Part shown: one piece after another, positions 27,877-36,338 of the stretch
Numbering within the stretch: the first letter of the stretch is position 1
How the letters are laid out: the number at the start of each line of letters is the position of its first letter
Source: Thalassospira mesophila
Lineage (GTDB): Bacteria > Pseudomonadota > Alphaproteobacteria > Rhodospirillales > Thalassospiraceae
DNA: 64,000 nucleotides
Direction of reading: 5' to 3'
NCBI RefSeq assembly: GCF_002115755.1
Contig: NZ_JFKA01000004.1
Span: 1 to 64,000, forward strand
The notes under the pieces: generated by a model
The model's input: only the letters and a program-made list of their open reading frames with translations
Told to the model about the DNA's origin: nothing
Database searches by the model: none
Program-made: the position numbers and the translations under genes

Positions 27877-28174
27877 GTCGGCTTCTCGCGCTACCTGCGT
27901 TTTGGAACAGCCTGCATGGCATGGTTCCATTTTCTATCTTAGAACATTATCAAAACTAAATCCATTAAAGACATAATGCAGCAAATGATTTTCAACTTGT
28001 AGCACCCTTAAGGGGTAGTTCGGCAAAATTATGGCAATTTCGCCGGGTTCGGCGTGCAAAGGGCGATTTTTACCGGTTTGGACCTGCCTGAGGCCGGTCT
28101 TGCGCTTGCATGACGATGCGACCTCCCTATAATGCGGGCCTTCGCAACGCATACGACCAAAACGGAGCCTCATC

Positions 28175-28675
28175 ATGAGCGACCCCCGCCCGGCAATCGG
28201 CATTATCATGGGCAGCCAGTCCGACTGGGAAACCATGAAAAATGCCGCCGATATTCTTGATACGCTGGGCGTCGCCTATGAAACGAAAATCGTTTCGGCC
28301 CACCGCACCCCGGACCGTCTGGTTGACTATGCCAAAACTGCCAAATCCCGCGGGTTGAAGGTGATTATCGCCGGTGCTGGCGGGGCGGCCCATTTGCCTG
28401 GCATGGCCGCTGCCATGACGCCGCTTCCCGTGCTTGGGGTGCCGGTGCAAAGCCGCGCGCTTAAGGGGATGGACAGCTTGCTATCCATCGTGCAAATGCC
28501 CGGTGGTGTGCCGGTTGGCACATTGGCCATTGGGGCGGCGGGTGCCAAAAATGCCGGATTGCTGGCAGCAGGCATCATGGCATTGATGGACGATGCTTTG
28601 GCAGGAAGGCTTGATTCCTGGCGCCAAAGCCAGACCGACGCCGTTGCCCAAGCCCCGGTTGATCCGACCGAATAA
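28175..28675 (+). CDS. purE: N5-carboxyaminoimidazole ribonucleotide mutase
   Basis: PurE class I, 166 residues. It converts N5-CAIR to CAIR in purine synthesis. The motifs [25 protein letters not shown] and [28 protein letters not shown] are intact. purK follows after 169 bases; together they form the bacterial two-enzyme route. Confidence 0.95.
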   Translation: MSDPRPAIGIIMGSQSDWETMKNAADILDTLGVAYETKIVSAHRTPDRLVDYAKTAKSRGLKVIIAGAGGAAHLPGMAAAMTPLPVLGVPVQSRALKGMDSLLSIVQMPGGVPVGTLAIGAAGAKNAGLLAAGIMALMDDALAGRLDSWRQSQTDAVAQAPVDPTE

Positions 28676-28844
28676 ACCGAATAATACGCCATTTTGGCCA
28701 TGCGCTTGCAGGCATCTGACATTATATCGTGCCAGAGATGTTGCCATTGCGCGTGAAGCGGTATCATGTGCATAAACCGCTTTGGCGATGGTTAAAGATA
28801 ATTTTGTTTCGCTTCGTGCCCGCCCTTCCGATCCGAGGACCCAG

Positions 28845-29945
28845 ATGACCCCTGATTTTGACAAACGCATTATCGCCCCTGGCGGCACCATTGGCATCAT
28901 GGGCAATGGTCAGCTGGGCCGCATGGCCGCCCTGTCGGCGGCTGAACTGGGCTATCGTGTGCATGTCTTTGGCCCCGGCGCAGACAGCCCGACCGAGCAG
29001 GTTTGCCACAAGGCCACTGTCGCCGATTATACCGATTTTGCCGCCCTTAAGGAATTTGGGGCCAGCGTGGATGTGGTGACGTTTGAATTTGAAAACGTCC
29101 CTTATGACGCGGTCAAGCTGCTCTCTGGCATGGTGCCTGTGCGTCCGGGCTGGCAATGCCTGCATATTTCGCAAAACCGTTTGCGCGAAAAAACCTTTTG
29201 CAACGAGCATGGCATCGGCACTGCCCCGTTTGCCGCCGTGCGGTCTTTGGCCGATCTGGAAGCCAGCGTTGAAAAACTGGGCCGCCCTGCGGTTTTGAAA
29301 ACCACCGAAATGGGCTATGACGGCAAAGGCCAGGTTAAAATCACCGAGGACACCAACCTGGCATCGGCCTGGGTTGATATGGGCGGAAACGAAGCCATTC
29401 TCGAAGGTTTTGTTGATTTTGAACGCGAGCTTTCGGTGATAGTGGCCCGGGGCATTGATGGCAAAATGGCCTGTTTTTGCCCAGTGGAAAACCGCCACGC
29501 CAACCATATTCTTGATGTCACCATCGCCCCGGCCCAAATCCGCCAGACCTTGCGCACCGAAGCCGAAAAAATTGCCAAGACCCTGGCCGAAAAAATGGAA
29601 TTTATCGGGCTTTTGGCCGTTGAACTGTTTGTCACCCGCGATGGTAAATTGCTGGTCAACGAGGTCGCGCCGCGCCCGCACAATTCCGGCCACTGGACGA
29701 TTGATGCCTGTGTTACCAGCCAATTTGAACAGTTTATTCGCGCGGTATGCGGCCTGCCACTGGGCGATCCGGCCAACCATTCGGATGCGGAAATGAAAAA
29801 CCTTCTGGGCGACGATATTGATGCCTGGCAGGCAATTTTGTCCGACCCGGATGCCAAACTGCACCTTTATGGCAAGGCCGAAGCCAAGGAAGGTCGCAAA
29901 ATGGGCCATGTGACGTGGTTACGCCCCACCAAAACCAAACGCTAA
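28845..29945 (+). CDS. purK: 5-(carboxyamino)imidazole ribonucleotide synthase
   Basis: PurK, 366 residues, an ATP-grasp enzyme making N5-CAIR from AIR, ATP and bicarbonate. It shows GTIGIMGNGQLGRMAALSAAELGYRVHVF at the N-terminus, KTTEMGYDGKGQ, and NEVAPRPHNSGHWTIDAC. The ATG at 28845 follows GAGG by seven bases; the upstream frame from 28782 is not supported by homology. A terminator follows. Confidence 0.94.
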   Translation: MTPDFDKRIIAPGGTIGIMGNGQLGRMAALSAAELGYRVHVFGPGADSPTEQVCHKATVADYTDFAALKEFGASVDVVTFEFENVPYDAVKLLSGMVPVRPGWQCLHISQNRLREKTFCNEHGIGTAPFAAVRSLADLEASVEKLGRPAVLKTTEMGYDGKGQVKITEDTNLASAWVDMGGNEAILEGFVDFERELSVIVARGIDGKMACFCPVENRHANHILDVTIAPAQIRQTLRTEAEKIAKTLAEKMEFIGLLAVELFVTRDGKLLVNEVAPRPHNSGHWTIDACVTSQFEQFIRAVCGLPLGDPANHSDAEMKNLLGDDIDAWQAILSDPDAKLHLYGKAEAKEGRKMGHVTWLRPTKTKR

Positions 29946-30000
29946 CCCGCTGGCTTTGCGCAAATAAACCCTTACCGCCGCCAGATAAACAACCACGCCA

Positions 30001-30036
30001 ATACCCCGCAGCATCACGCTGGCGGGGTATTTTTTT
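30001..30036 (+). terminator. Intrinsic terminator after purK
   Basis: A 9-bp stem (30001-30009 with 30022-30030) has a 12-base loop and is followed by seven T bases. The rest of the 29946-30289 gap holds nothing else I recognise. Confidence 0.85.
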
Positions 30037-30289
30037 GCCCGCATTGTGCCAGCAACCCTTATAGGGCAGGGCAAATAGAAGCGTTGCGCTTGCCGCCCTC
30101 CTCCCCCGTTTTTGCCCTTCAATACCCCGTCTGTCCGGTATTTCGCCGCGTCTGGCGCTGCCATACTGGGCGATATTGGCAAAAATAGCGGGCTGCACGC
30201 CGTTGCACGGCAGGGCGGCATAATCTGCCTGCCAAAACTGGCATTGCTTTTGCTGATATCCCGGCAGGTCATTACGAAGGCAACGGACG

Positions 30290-30925
30290 ATGCAAAAATT
30301 TTTCGGCATTCTGGCACTTTTTACGGCAACTGTTTTTTTACAGATAGCCCCGACACAGGCCAGCCCTAACAACCCCGGCGCGGCGGGTTTCCCCCAAGTG
30401 ATCAAGGGCGACCAGTTATTGTTTGGCGCGATGGCGGTGGACCTGTTTGGTATTCGCGCGCCCCAACCGGGCACTGTTTGCCGGGTCGATGACATTCCGT
30501 TTCAATGTGGCGATGCCGCAGCCCAGGCTGTGCGCCGGATTGTGCAGGATTACGCTGTTTCGTGCGAAAAAGTATCCGACAGCCAGCTGTTCCCGATGCT
30601 GACCGAATGCCATATCGGCCAAAGCGACCTTAACCGGCTGATCTTGCGTGCGGGCTGGGCGATGGTAGATATGAATGTGTGCGACGGTTATCCGCGCTGC
30701 AAAACCTATATCGCCGATCAGAATTTTGCCCGCGACAATCACAAAGGCCTGTGGATGGGTTCCCCGCCTGCAACCCTGCTTGCCGCCACCCGCAAACCCG
30801 ATACCAAAACCCGACCCGGTGCCAATGCCGCAATGCGCAATGCGATTTTCAATATCGACCTTGCTGCCGAAATGAAAGCGCAGCGCGAACCGGACCGGAC
30901 CCTTGTCAGCTTTTTAATGCCCTGA
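30290..30925 (+). CDS. Secreted SNase-fold protein with altered active site
   Basis: A 211-residue protein with a signal peptide (residues 1-24, TQA cleavage). The region about 36-165 resembles thermonuclease (SNase) domains: KGDQLLFGAMAVDLFGIRAPQ, paired cysteines, and a C-terminal NHKGLWMG. The catalytic residues of staphylococcal nuclease are not kept: the Glu of the PE motif is Gln here, and the Arg of the preceding strand is Asp by alignment. It is therefore probably not an active nuclease. Four or five cysteines suggest disulfides in the periplasm. It is monocistronic, convergent with coq9. Confidence 0.72.
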   Translation: MQKFFGILALFTATVFLQIAPTQASPNNPGAAGFPQVIKGDQLLFGAMAVDLFGIRAPQPGTVCRVDDIPFQCGDAAAQAVRRIVQDYAVSCEKVSDSQLFPMLTECHIGQSDLNRLILRAGWAMVDMNVCDGYPRCKTYIADQNFARDNHKGLWMGSPPATLLAATRKPDTKTRPGANAAMRNAIFNIDLAAEMKAQREPDRTLVSFLMP

Positions 30926-30971
30926 TCATTCCGGTTGCCTGTTGCTGTTGCCGTTGCCCTGCGCTTAAAAA

Positions 30972-31011
30972 CAAAAACCGTTGCCTGCATGTTGCACGGC
31001 AACGGTTTTGT
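30972..31011. terminator. Bidirectional terminator between convergent genes
   Basis: A perfect 12-bp stem (30974-30985 with 30998-31009) has A/T-rich flanks on both sides. It separates the SNase-fold gene (plus) from coq9 (minus). Confidence 0.85.
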
Positions 31012-31036
31012 TATTCAATCAAGCTACCAGAGGGAC

Positions 31037-31738
31037 CTAACGCATATTGCCAAATTGCCGGGCAACCCGCCCCGGTGTTGGAAGGCACGATGCCACCTTG
31101 CGGCCCATGCGCAGCCCGGTGCCTGCAACCTTACCGACCTTGCCAAGGCTTGCCGTGACCTTGGGGATCATCATCACATTGCCAATCCGACGGTCCATAA
31201 ATTCCCAGGTGGCCTGATGCCCGTCTGACGTATCGTCAAGCCAATACATCAGGGTTGATCCATAAACCCCGGCCAAAAGGCCGCGTTTTGTGTACCAGTT
31301 ATGATCGGTCGAGGTATCACCCGCCGCCTGCCACATCAGATCAACCGTTTTGGCCGTCATGCGCAGGCTTTTGGGCAGGTTTTGCGGCAACGACAAATGT
31401 GCCACAGCGGCCCGAACTGCATCCTTGTGCGCTTCTGCCAAATCCAGCCGCACCCGGATGGCCGCACCAATACGCGCGCGAATTTTCATCGATTTGATGT
31501 CCATCGCGGCCAGCCGGTCCATCATGTCGCGGTCGGTCAATGCCACATAATGCTCTATCACCTGGCCAATACCGCCGGGAAACAGGCGGTCCACCTCCAT
31601 CGGTGACCAGCCCAGATCCTCGGCTGCGGTGCGCAAGGTCAGCTTGCTCCAGCCGTCAAAGGCCACATGTTCCAGGGCTGCGCGCACCAAATCGTCGCGC
31701 TGTTGGGCGATACGGGCAAAACTTTCCTCAACCGACAT
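31037..31738 (-). CDS. COQ9 family protein
   Basis: A 233-residue COQ9 homologue (rpsU-divergently transcribed family). The N-terminal part has a TetR-like fold pattern (AALEHVAFDGWSKLTLRTAAEDLGWSPMEVDRLFPGG) and the middle keeps the COQ9 segment WYTKRGLLAGVYGSTLMYWLDD. It is likely needed for ubiquinone biosynthesis as a lipid-binding partner of the Coq7-type step. The ATG at 31738 lies one base after the def stop and has a full AGGAGGA ribosome site inside the end of def. Confidence 0.87.
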   Translation of the reverse strand: MSVEESFARIAQQRDDLVRAALEHVAFDGWSKLTLRTAAEDLGWSPMEVDRLFPGGIGQVIEHYVALTDRDMMDRLAAMDIKSMKIRARIGAAIRVRLDLAEAHKDAVRAAVAHLSLPQNLPKSLRMTAKTVDLMWQAAGDTSTDHNWYTKRGLLAGVYGSTLMYWLDDTSDGHQATWEFMDRRIGNVMMIPKVTASLGKVGKVAGTGLRMGRKVASCLPTPGRVARQFGNMR

Positions 31739-31739
31739 G

Positions 31740-32333
31740 TTATTCCTCCTGTTGCGCGTCGCCATCATCTCGCCGGTCTGCATCTGATGTATCAGACGAA
31801 ACATCAGGCGGGTCGCGGCGCAATTCTTCGGTAAATCCCATCAGGGTCATGTCTTCCATACGTTCGGGATACATAACGCCGATCAGATGGTCATATTCAT
31901 GCTGGACCACGCGGGCGTGAAAGCCGCTGGCGGTTTTTTCCACCCGGTCGCCATTTTGATCAATGCCGCGATAGCGGATTTTTCCCCAGCGCGGCACAAA
32001 GCCCTGAAAACCGGGAATCGACAGGCACCCTTCCCAGCCACCGACCTTTTCGTCGTCCTCAAGCGGTTCAATCTCGGGATTGATCAGCACCGTTAACGGA
32101 ACTTCGCTCTCCGCGTCATCCTCCGTCGTGCGGCTGGGCGGCACAAAAAATATCATCACCGCCACAGACTGAAACACCTGCGGGGCGGCCAGACCAACGC
32201 CGCCTGCATCCTTCAACGTTTCAATCATATCGGCAATTAAGCGAATGATTTCAGGGTCGTTCGGGTTTTCAACCCGTTTCGCGACCTTGCGCAAAACCGG
32301 GTGGCCCATCCGGGCAATTTTTAATATCGACAT
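31740..32333 (-). CDS. def: Peptide deformylase
   Basis: Removes the formyl group from new proteins. The protein is 197 residues, with a negatively charged C-terminal extension that is not part of the fold. The metal site is complete: [16 protein letters not shown] and QHEYDHL. The family's usual HEIDHL reads HEYDHL here, a variant seen in second-type deformylases. The start at 32333 ([10 protein letters not shown]) is the normal one. It is co-transcribed with coq9 and divergent from rpsU. Confidence 0.92.
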   Translation of the reverse strand: MSILKIARMGHPVLRKVAKRVENPNDPEIIRLIADMIETLKDAGGVGLAAPQVFQSVAVMIFFVPPSRTTEDDAESEVPLTVLINPEIEPLEDDEKVGGWEGCLSIPGFQGFVPRWGKIRYRGIDQNGDRVEKTASGFHARVVQHEYDHLIGVMYPERMEDMTLMGFTEELRRDPPDVSSDTSDADRRDDGDAQQEE

Positions 32334-32557
32334 GGTTATATTATCCGACCAAACCCTGTTTGCTGCCAAGAACTATCTTATATAAATGTGGCGGAACAAT
32401 TTGCGACAAACGTTCAGCGCGATCTGTGACGCTGCCCTCTTCCCTTTTCATCCGCTTTGGACTATATAACCGCCACGGCCATGTTGGCCGCTTTAGCATC
32501 CGGTTGGCATATCTGCCTTCCGGCTTATTGTATTTTATTGAAAGGAGCGTGGTTTCC

Positions 32558-32761
32558 GTGCAGGTAATCGTTCGCGACAACAATGTCGATCAGGCTCTGA
32601 AGGCGCTTAAGAAAAAGATGCAGCGCGAGGGCATTTTTCGTGAGATGAAGCTTCGTCGTCACTTTGAAAAGCCGTCGGAGAAGAAAGCTCGCGAAGGGGC
32701 GGAAGCAGTCCGTCGTTCTCGCAAGCTGGAGCGCAAGCGCATCGAGCGCGAAGGCTTCTAG
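32558..32761 (+). CDS. rpsU: 30S ribosomal protein S21
   Basis: Ribosomal protein bS21, 67 residues: [45 protein letters not shown], then a basic tail. The start is a GTG at 32558 after an AAAGGAGC site. It is divergent from def and coq9, an arrangement typical of alphaproteobacteria. A terminator follows. Confidence 0.94.
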   Translation: MQVIVRDNNVDQALKALKKKMQREGIFREMKLRRHFEKPSEKKAREGAEAVRRSRKLERKRIEREGF

Positions 32762-32849
32762 TCTTTTTCACTTTCGGGGTTCCTCGAACGTGACTGTACG
32801 GTCGATTTTGCTTTATCAGTTTTGATTTTTCAAAATCGGACCCGTGCCG

Positions 32850-32889
32850 AAACCCGCCGTGGCGCAAGCCTGGCGGGTTTTGTGTTTTT
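32850..32889 (+). terminator. Intrinsic terminator after rpsU
   Basis: A perfect 9-bp stem (32850-32858 with 32872-32880) is followed by TTGTGTTTTT. Confidence 0.78.
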
Positions 32890-32977
32890 AAAACAAACCC
32901 GCACCACCGCCCTGTTGTTTTGGACCACAAAATAACTATCTATTTCCCATAGTCCATCCGTTGCAGGAGCATCCCGT

Positions 32978-33730
32978 TTGACCGATCCCCAGCACGCCCA
33001 ACCCCGCCCCCGCTTTTCGATCAAAACTGTTTGTATCGTCCTCGGCACAACCATTGCAGCGCTGGCCGCGTCGCCTGCCCGCGCCCAAACATCCGCCCCG
33101 GCTTCCACTGCCACGCCTCCCGGCCAAACAACACAAACATCCCCCGCCCCCAAAGACACACAGCCCCCTGCACCTGCACCACGTTGCAACACCCGCGACC
33201 TTGCCTTGTGCGAAGACACCAACCAGTTAATCTGGTCCGAAGGCTTTGCCGATGCGGTTGGCGCTTTTGTTGGCGCGGGCAATGCCGACTGGCTTTATAA
33301 AAACGGCAGCAAGATCGATCAGGTGATTGCCGTGCTGGGCGGCCCACCGCAAGTGCGCCAGAAAATCGGGAATGACTTGTGGCTTTACGGCGCGTGTCGC
33401 GCCCATAGCTGCCCGGAAAAAGGGGCGATCGTGCTGGGCAATGACGGCACGATCAAAGCCGCCGCCATCCTGCATTTTTCCTGCGGCGACACCTGCGCGG
33501 ATGACTACACCCTGACCATTATGGGGCCAGACGACAAAACCTTGTCCGACGATATGGAAAGCTGGGCCAAAACCACCCTTGCCGATGATGCGCGTGCCTA
33601 TAAACAGGCCAAACCGCCCAAAATCGCCAAGGTCGAACATATTGCCGCCGCCGGTGCCCGCAAACCCGCCACCCCCGGCACAAACCCCGCTGGCTCAGCC
33701 CAAACCCCGGCCCCACTACCGGGGAAATAG
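32978..33730 (+). CDS. Unrecognised exported protein with Pro-rich segment
   Basis: A 250-residue protein I cannot assign. It has a basic N-terminus, a hydrophobic stretch (18-32) and an ARA cleavage site near residue 36, followed by a Pro/Ala/Thr-rich linker to about 70. The folded part (about 71-215) has six cysteines in a RCNTRDLALCEDTNQLIWSEGFADAVGAFVGAG, YGACRAHSCPEKGAIV, FSCGDTCADDY order, suggesting disulfides in the periplasm. The start is a TTG at 32978 preceded by AGGAG, which makes it credible. The tail is again Pro-rich. It is convergent with the following gene. Confidence 0.6.
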   Translation: MTDPQHAQPRPRFSIKTVCIVLGTTIAALAASPARAQTSAPASTATPPGQTTQTSPAPKDTQPPAPAPRCNTRDLALCEDTNQLIWSEGFADAVGAFVGAGNADWLYKNGSKIDQVIAVLGGPPQVRQKIGNDLWLYGACRAHSCPEKGAIVLGNDGTIKAAAILHFSCGDTCADDYTLTIMGPDDKTLSDDMESWAKTTLADDARAYKQAKPPKIAKVEHIAAAGARKPATPGTNPAGSAQTPAPLPGK

Positions 33731-33759
33731 CCGGTTCAAGCCGCAAAACCCGGTTATTT
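33725..33759. terminator. Weak bidirectional hairpin over both convergent stop codons
   Basis: A 10-bp stem (33725-33734 with 33750-33759, one mismatch) has a 15-base loop. The stop codons of the genes at 32978 and 33754 sit in the two arms. No long T run is present. Confidence 0.5.
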
Positions 33760-34356
33760 CGGCACCTGATCGCCCAGCAACCAGTGAAACAGGCGACCAA
33801 TGCCGCCCGCATTGCTGTGAATTGCCCTAACGGGTTGCTCACGCACCAACAGACCAGATTGCGCGCGATAAACAGTAAAAGTGGTGCTGGTGGAAATGTC
33901 GGTATAGGTCGAACTGCCATATTGCGCATCAATCAGAAAATTCCACGGCAACAGCCATGCCCCAACCGAGCCGCTATACCGGGACGCCAGATCATAAGCC
34001 CGGTGCGGCCCGGTATTTTGCTGCTCTATATCGGCATAACGCCCTTCTAACCGGTCCAGGCGATAGCGCGCATCCATGCCAATAATATTGGCCCACGGCT
34101 TTAACTTCACAAATTGCGCATCCACGCGCCATTGATCGCCATAAATCGTGTATTTGCGCTGAATATCCTCGCCGGGCAGTCGCAAATAGGCGTTAAATTC
34201 CTCCGCTCCAACCGGTTCAAAGGTTACCTCCGCCACCGGCGTCTCGGCGCTCAGGCGCGTATACGTCAGCACAATTCCGGCAATCGATAACGCCAGTGCG
34301 AGCGACAACAGCACGATGGCAAAGAGGGAAATTCTGACCACGCGAAGCTTCACCAC
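33754..34356 (-). CDS. Unrecognised membrane-anchored protein
   Basis: A 200-residue protein that I cannot place with certainty. Residues 8-32 form one hydrophobic anchor; the rest is predicted periplasmic, with an ETPVAEVTFEPVG beta-rich part, a DARYRLDRLEGRY segment and a VREQPVRAIHSNAGGIGRLFHWLLGD end. The start is a GTG with a GGTGGA site just before it. Its GC content is like that of the neighbouring core genes. Confidence 0.62.
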   Translation of the reverse strand: MVKLRVVRISLFAIVLLSLALALSIAGIVLTYTRLSAETPVAEVTFEPVGAEEFNAYLRLPGEDIQRKYTIYGDQWRVDAQFVKLKPWANIIGMDARYRLDRLEGRYADIEQQNTGPHRAYDLASRYSGSVGAWLLPWNFLIDAQYGSSTYTDISTSTTFTVYRAQSGLLVREQPVRAIHSNAGGIGRLFHWLLGDQVPK

Positions 34357-34479
34357 ACATCCACCATATCAGCGATAAAAACCTGTGGCAGTGTCACCTG
34401 GCACTGCTTTTCAGGCAAGTCGGAAAGACCTGATGGCGGGGAAACGAGTTATTTTCAAACTGGCCTGAAATCCCTCGGC

Positions 34480-34905
34480 TCAATCCTCGTGTTTAATCGC
34501 TAAACCTACAAAGTCGACACGGGTGATCTGGAAGTAACGACAGAACGCGTCCCGTACGCGTGCCAATGCATAATGCCAACGGTCATCCGCCTGTAACATG
34601 CCCCAGCACCAAACGACGCCACGTTTTCAAACTGCGCGCCAGCCTTGATCACCTTAACAGCCAGCAAATCAGCGCCTGCTCCAAGAACAACCGACCCAAT
34701 TTCGCGCAAGTATCCCTTGCCATGCGCGTCCGCCCCCAACAGTAACCCTCTGCCTTTTTGGGGTCATACGGATCGCGAAAAATACTAACACACCCAGCAA
34801 ACACGGTCGCCACCCATGCTCCTCGGTGGCCATAGGCAACATTTGAGCTGCCTGAGCGACCTCGTGCTCGCATACAATACGCGCAAAGGCCTAAATGGAG
34901 GCGAC
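34480..34905 (-). pseudogene. Decayed gene remnant (frameshifted)
   Basis: On the minus strand three overlapping frames hold protein-like stretches that continue one another: ARIVCEHEVAQAAQMLPMA, then YLREIGSVVLGAGADLLAVKVI, then DDRWHYALARVRDAFCRYF with a run to a stop. None has a complete start-to-stop frame, which is what a gene with several frameshifts would look like. I do not recognise the parent protein. The gap 34357-35023 otherwise holds nothing I can name. It borders the AT-rich DUF3644 gene. Confidence 0.3.
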
Positions 34906-35023
34906 CACGATGCTAGGCTATCGTGAAATTTCTGGCACAGTTAAGGCCTAAACCACCTCGGCACCGCCCATCCGCACACGCCGGAGTTTTGACTGCCGGG
35001 TTTCTGCGATCCAACCAATTAAA

Positions 35024-36220
35024 TCAGGCATATTTTTCAGCGTTCTCTTCACAATGCGCCCGTACTCTGCGTACCCAAGACTCGAACCAGACCCAAGAGC
35101 CTTGATAGTCCCCACGATTTCCCAATCCAGCCTCAGATCGTTTGGCATCTAATTTTTGCCATAGCTCAGTATGGTTGCGGATAGAAAAGTTCGGATATCC
35201 TGCAGTCTTCATAAGACCTACAACCTGGGTCGCCGTATATCGCTTGCGATCAACTTCTCGAAGAAAAATCTGACTTACCCGCGCTCGCTCCTCCTGCGTT
35301 TCTGCTTTAATGAATTCCACAGCAGAGTCAGCGGCTGACCGTCGCTGTTTTATAACTGGAACAAAAACAACATTATACCTATAAGCAGGATCAGAAATTT
35401 CATCTTCTGTTAAATTATTCTCAAAATGATCAATCGTCATTTCTATATGTCTCGGTAAATTCGATTCCTTTTTAAGGTAATTTCTTTGATCTGTTCCAAA
35501 CGTCGAAAATTGCAACGCTAGGGAAAGACGTCGATCCAAGCCACACTGCGGTCCAAACTCTCTTTTGATAAAACTGTTAAAATTCAAACAGCATGCCTGC
35601 AATTTAGCACCTACGGCCTCATCTATTTTTTGCGTCGACCTGTGTTCGATTTCATGCCGAATTTCCAGTAAGAATTCAAGATTTTTTCGCACACCGTTGG
35701 ACAACGGATTTCTCTCATGCCGCAAACAAGCACCAAGCTCTATATATTTCTCAGCTCCATTTGCTGTTAGCTGGACCTCGCCGCGAACGGAATACCTATA
35801 ATCAATCCTATGCTTCCGAAACCAAGCATGCATTGCATAAGTCCAAGATATTATGGCAGTTACAATAAACAGCTCAGTCTTAAAATACAAACCAGCGCTG
35901 TTAAAGACATACACTGCCGCAATCATTGCCTCTCGCGCCTTTACGACCAAGTCGTCTCCATCTGTTGACAAGCCAGTTTCAAGATCATATCCCGGCCACT
36001 GGTCGAAAAATCCCTGTAATTCTTCCGGACTGGCTCGATTAACAGAGTTTCTTGCTCTGCCATGCCTTATATCGGAAATTCTCGCATGATTTATCGTTCT
36101 CGCAGGACGAGTGAAATAAGACTGTATATCCTGATCTTGCAGTCCTGTATCTTCGACCATGGCTTTGACCATAGAAACTTCGTAATTCGTAAGGCGATTA
36201 CCCATATTGCGGCGAACCAT
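35024..36220 (-). CDS. DUF3644 (HEPN-like) protein with N-terminal helix-turn-helix
   Basis: A 398-residue protein. Residues about 10-75 look like a helix-turn-helix (DIQSYFTRPARTINHARISDIRHGRARNS, as in other proteins of this kind). Residues 92-200 fit DUF3644: AREAMIAAVYVFNSAGLYFKTELFIVTAIISWTYAMHAWF, ending in an Rx4H motif, R188 to H193, the catalytic motif of HEPN RNases. The last part (about 340-398) is a conserved domain seen with it. It is much more AT-rich than all its neighbours and lies alone between core genes, so it was probably acquired. HEPN proteins often serve in defence or abortive infection; that role here is inferred. GGAG lies six bases before the ATG. Confidence 0.72.
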   Translation of the reverse strand: MVRRNMGNRLTNYEVSMVKAMVEDTGLQDQDIQSYFTRPARTINHARISDIRHGRARNSVNRASPEELQGFFDQWPGYDLETGLSTDGDDLVVKAREAMIAAVYVFNSAGLYFKTELFIVTAIISWTYAMHAWFRKHRIDYRYSVRGEVQLTANGAEKYIELGACLRHERNPLSNGVRKNLEFLLEIRHEIEHRSTQKIDEAVGAKLQACCLNFNSFIKREFGPQCGLDRRLSLALQFSTFGTDQRNYLKKESNLPRHIEMTIDHFENNLTEDEISDPAYRYNVVFVPVIKQRRSAADSAVEFIKAETQEERARVSQIFLREVDRKRYTATQVVGLMKTAGYPNFSIRNHTELWQKLDAKRSEAGLGNRGDYQGSWVWFESWVRRVRAHCEENAEKYA

Positions 36221-36282
36221 AACCTTCTCCGAAATGAAATAAATTCAAATTCAGATAAAACTAAAATCAATTAAAAATACAT

Positions 36283-36315
36283 AAAAAAAGAGGCAACCCA
36301 AATGGCTGCCTCTTT
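36283..36315 (-). terminator. Intrinsic terminator of pntB
   Basis: On the minus strand a perfect 9-bp stem (36307-36315 with 36287-36295) has an 11-base loop and is followed by seven T bases. It isolates the DUF3644 gene from the pnt operon upstream. Confidence 0.88.
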
Positions 36316-36338
36316 CGCTCTAATGTCAGAATAACGAA

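Noticed and set aside
28764-29909. A 381-residue minus-strand frame across purK
   Set aside because: It is a mirror frame of purK, a well conserved enzyme on the plus strand.
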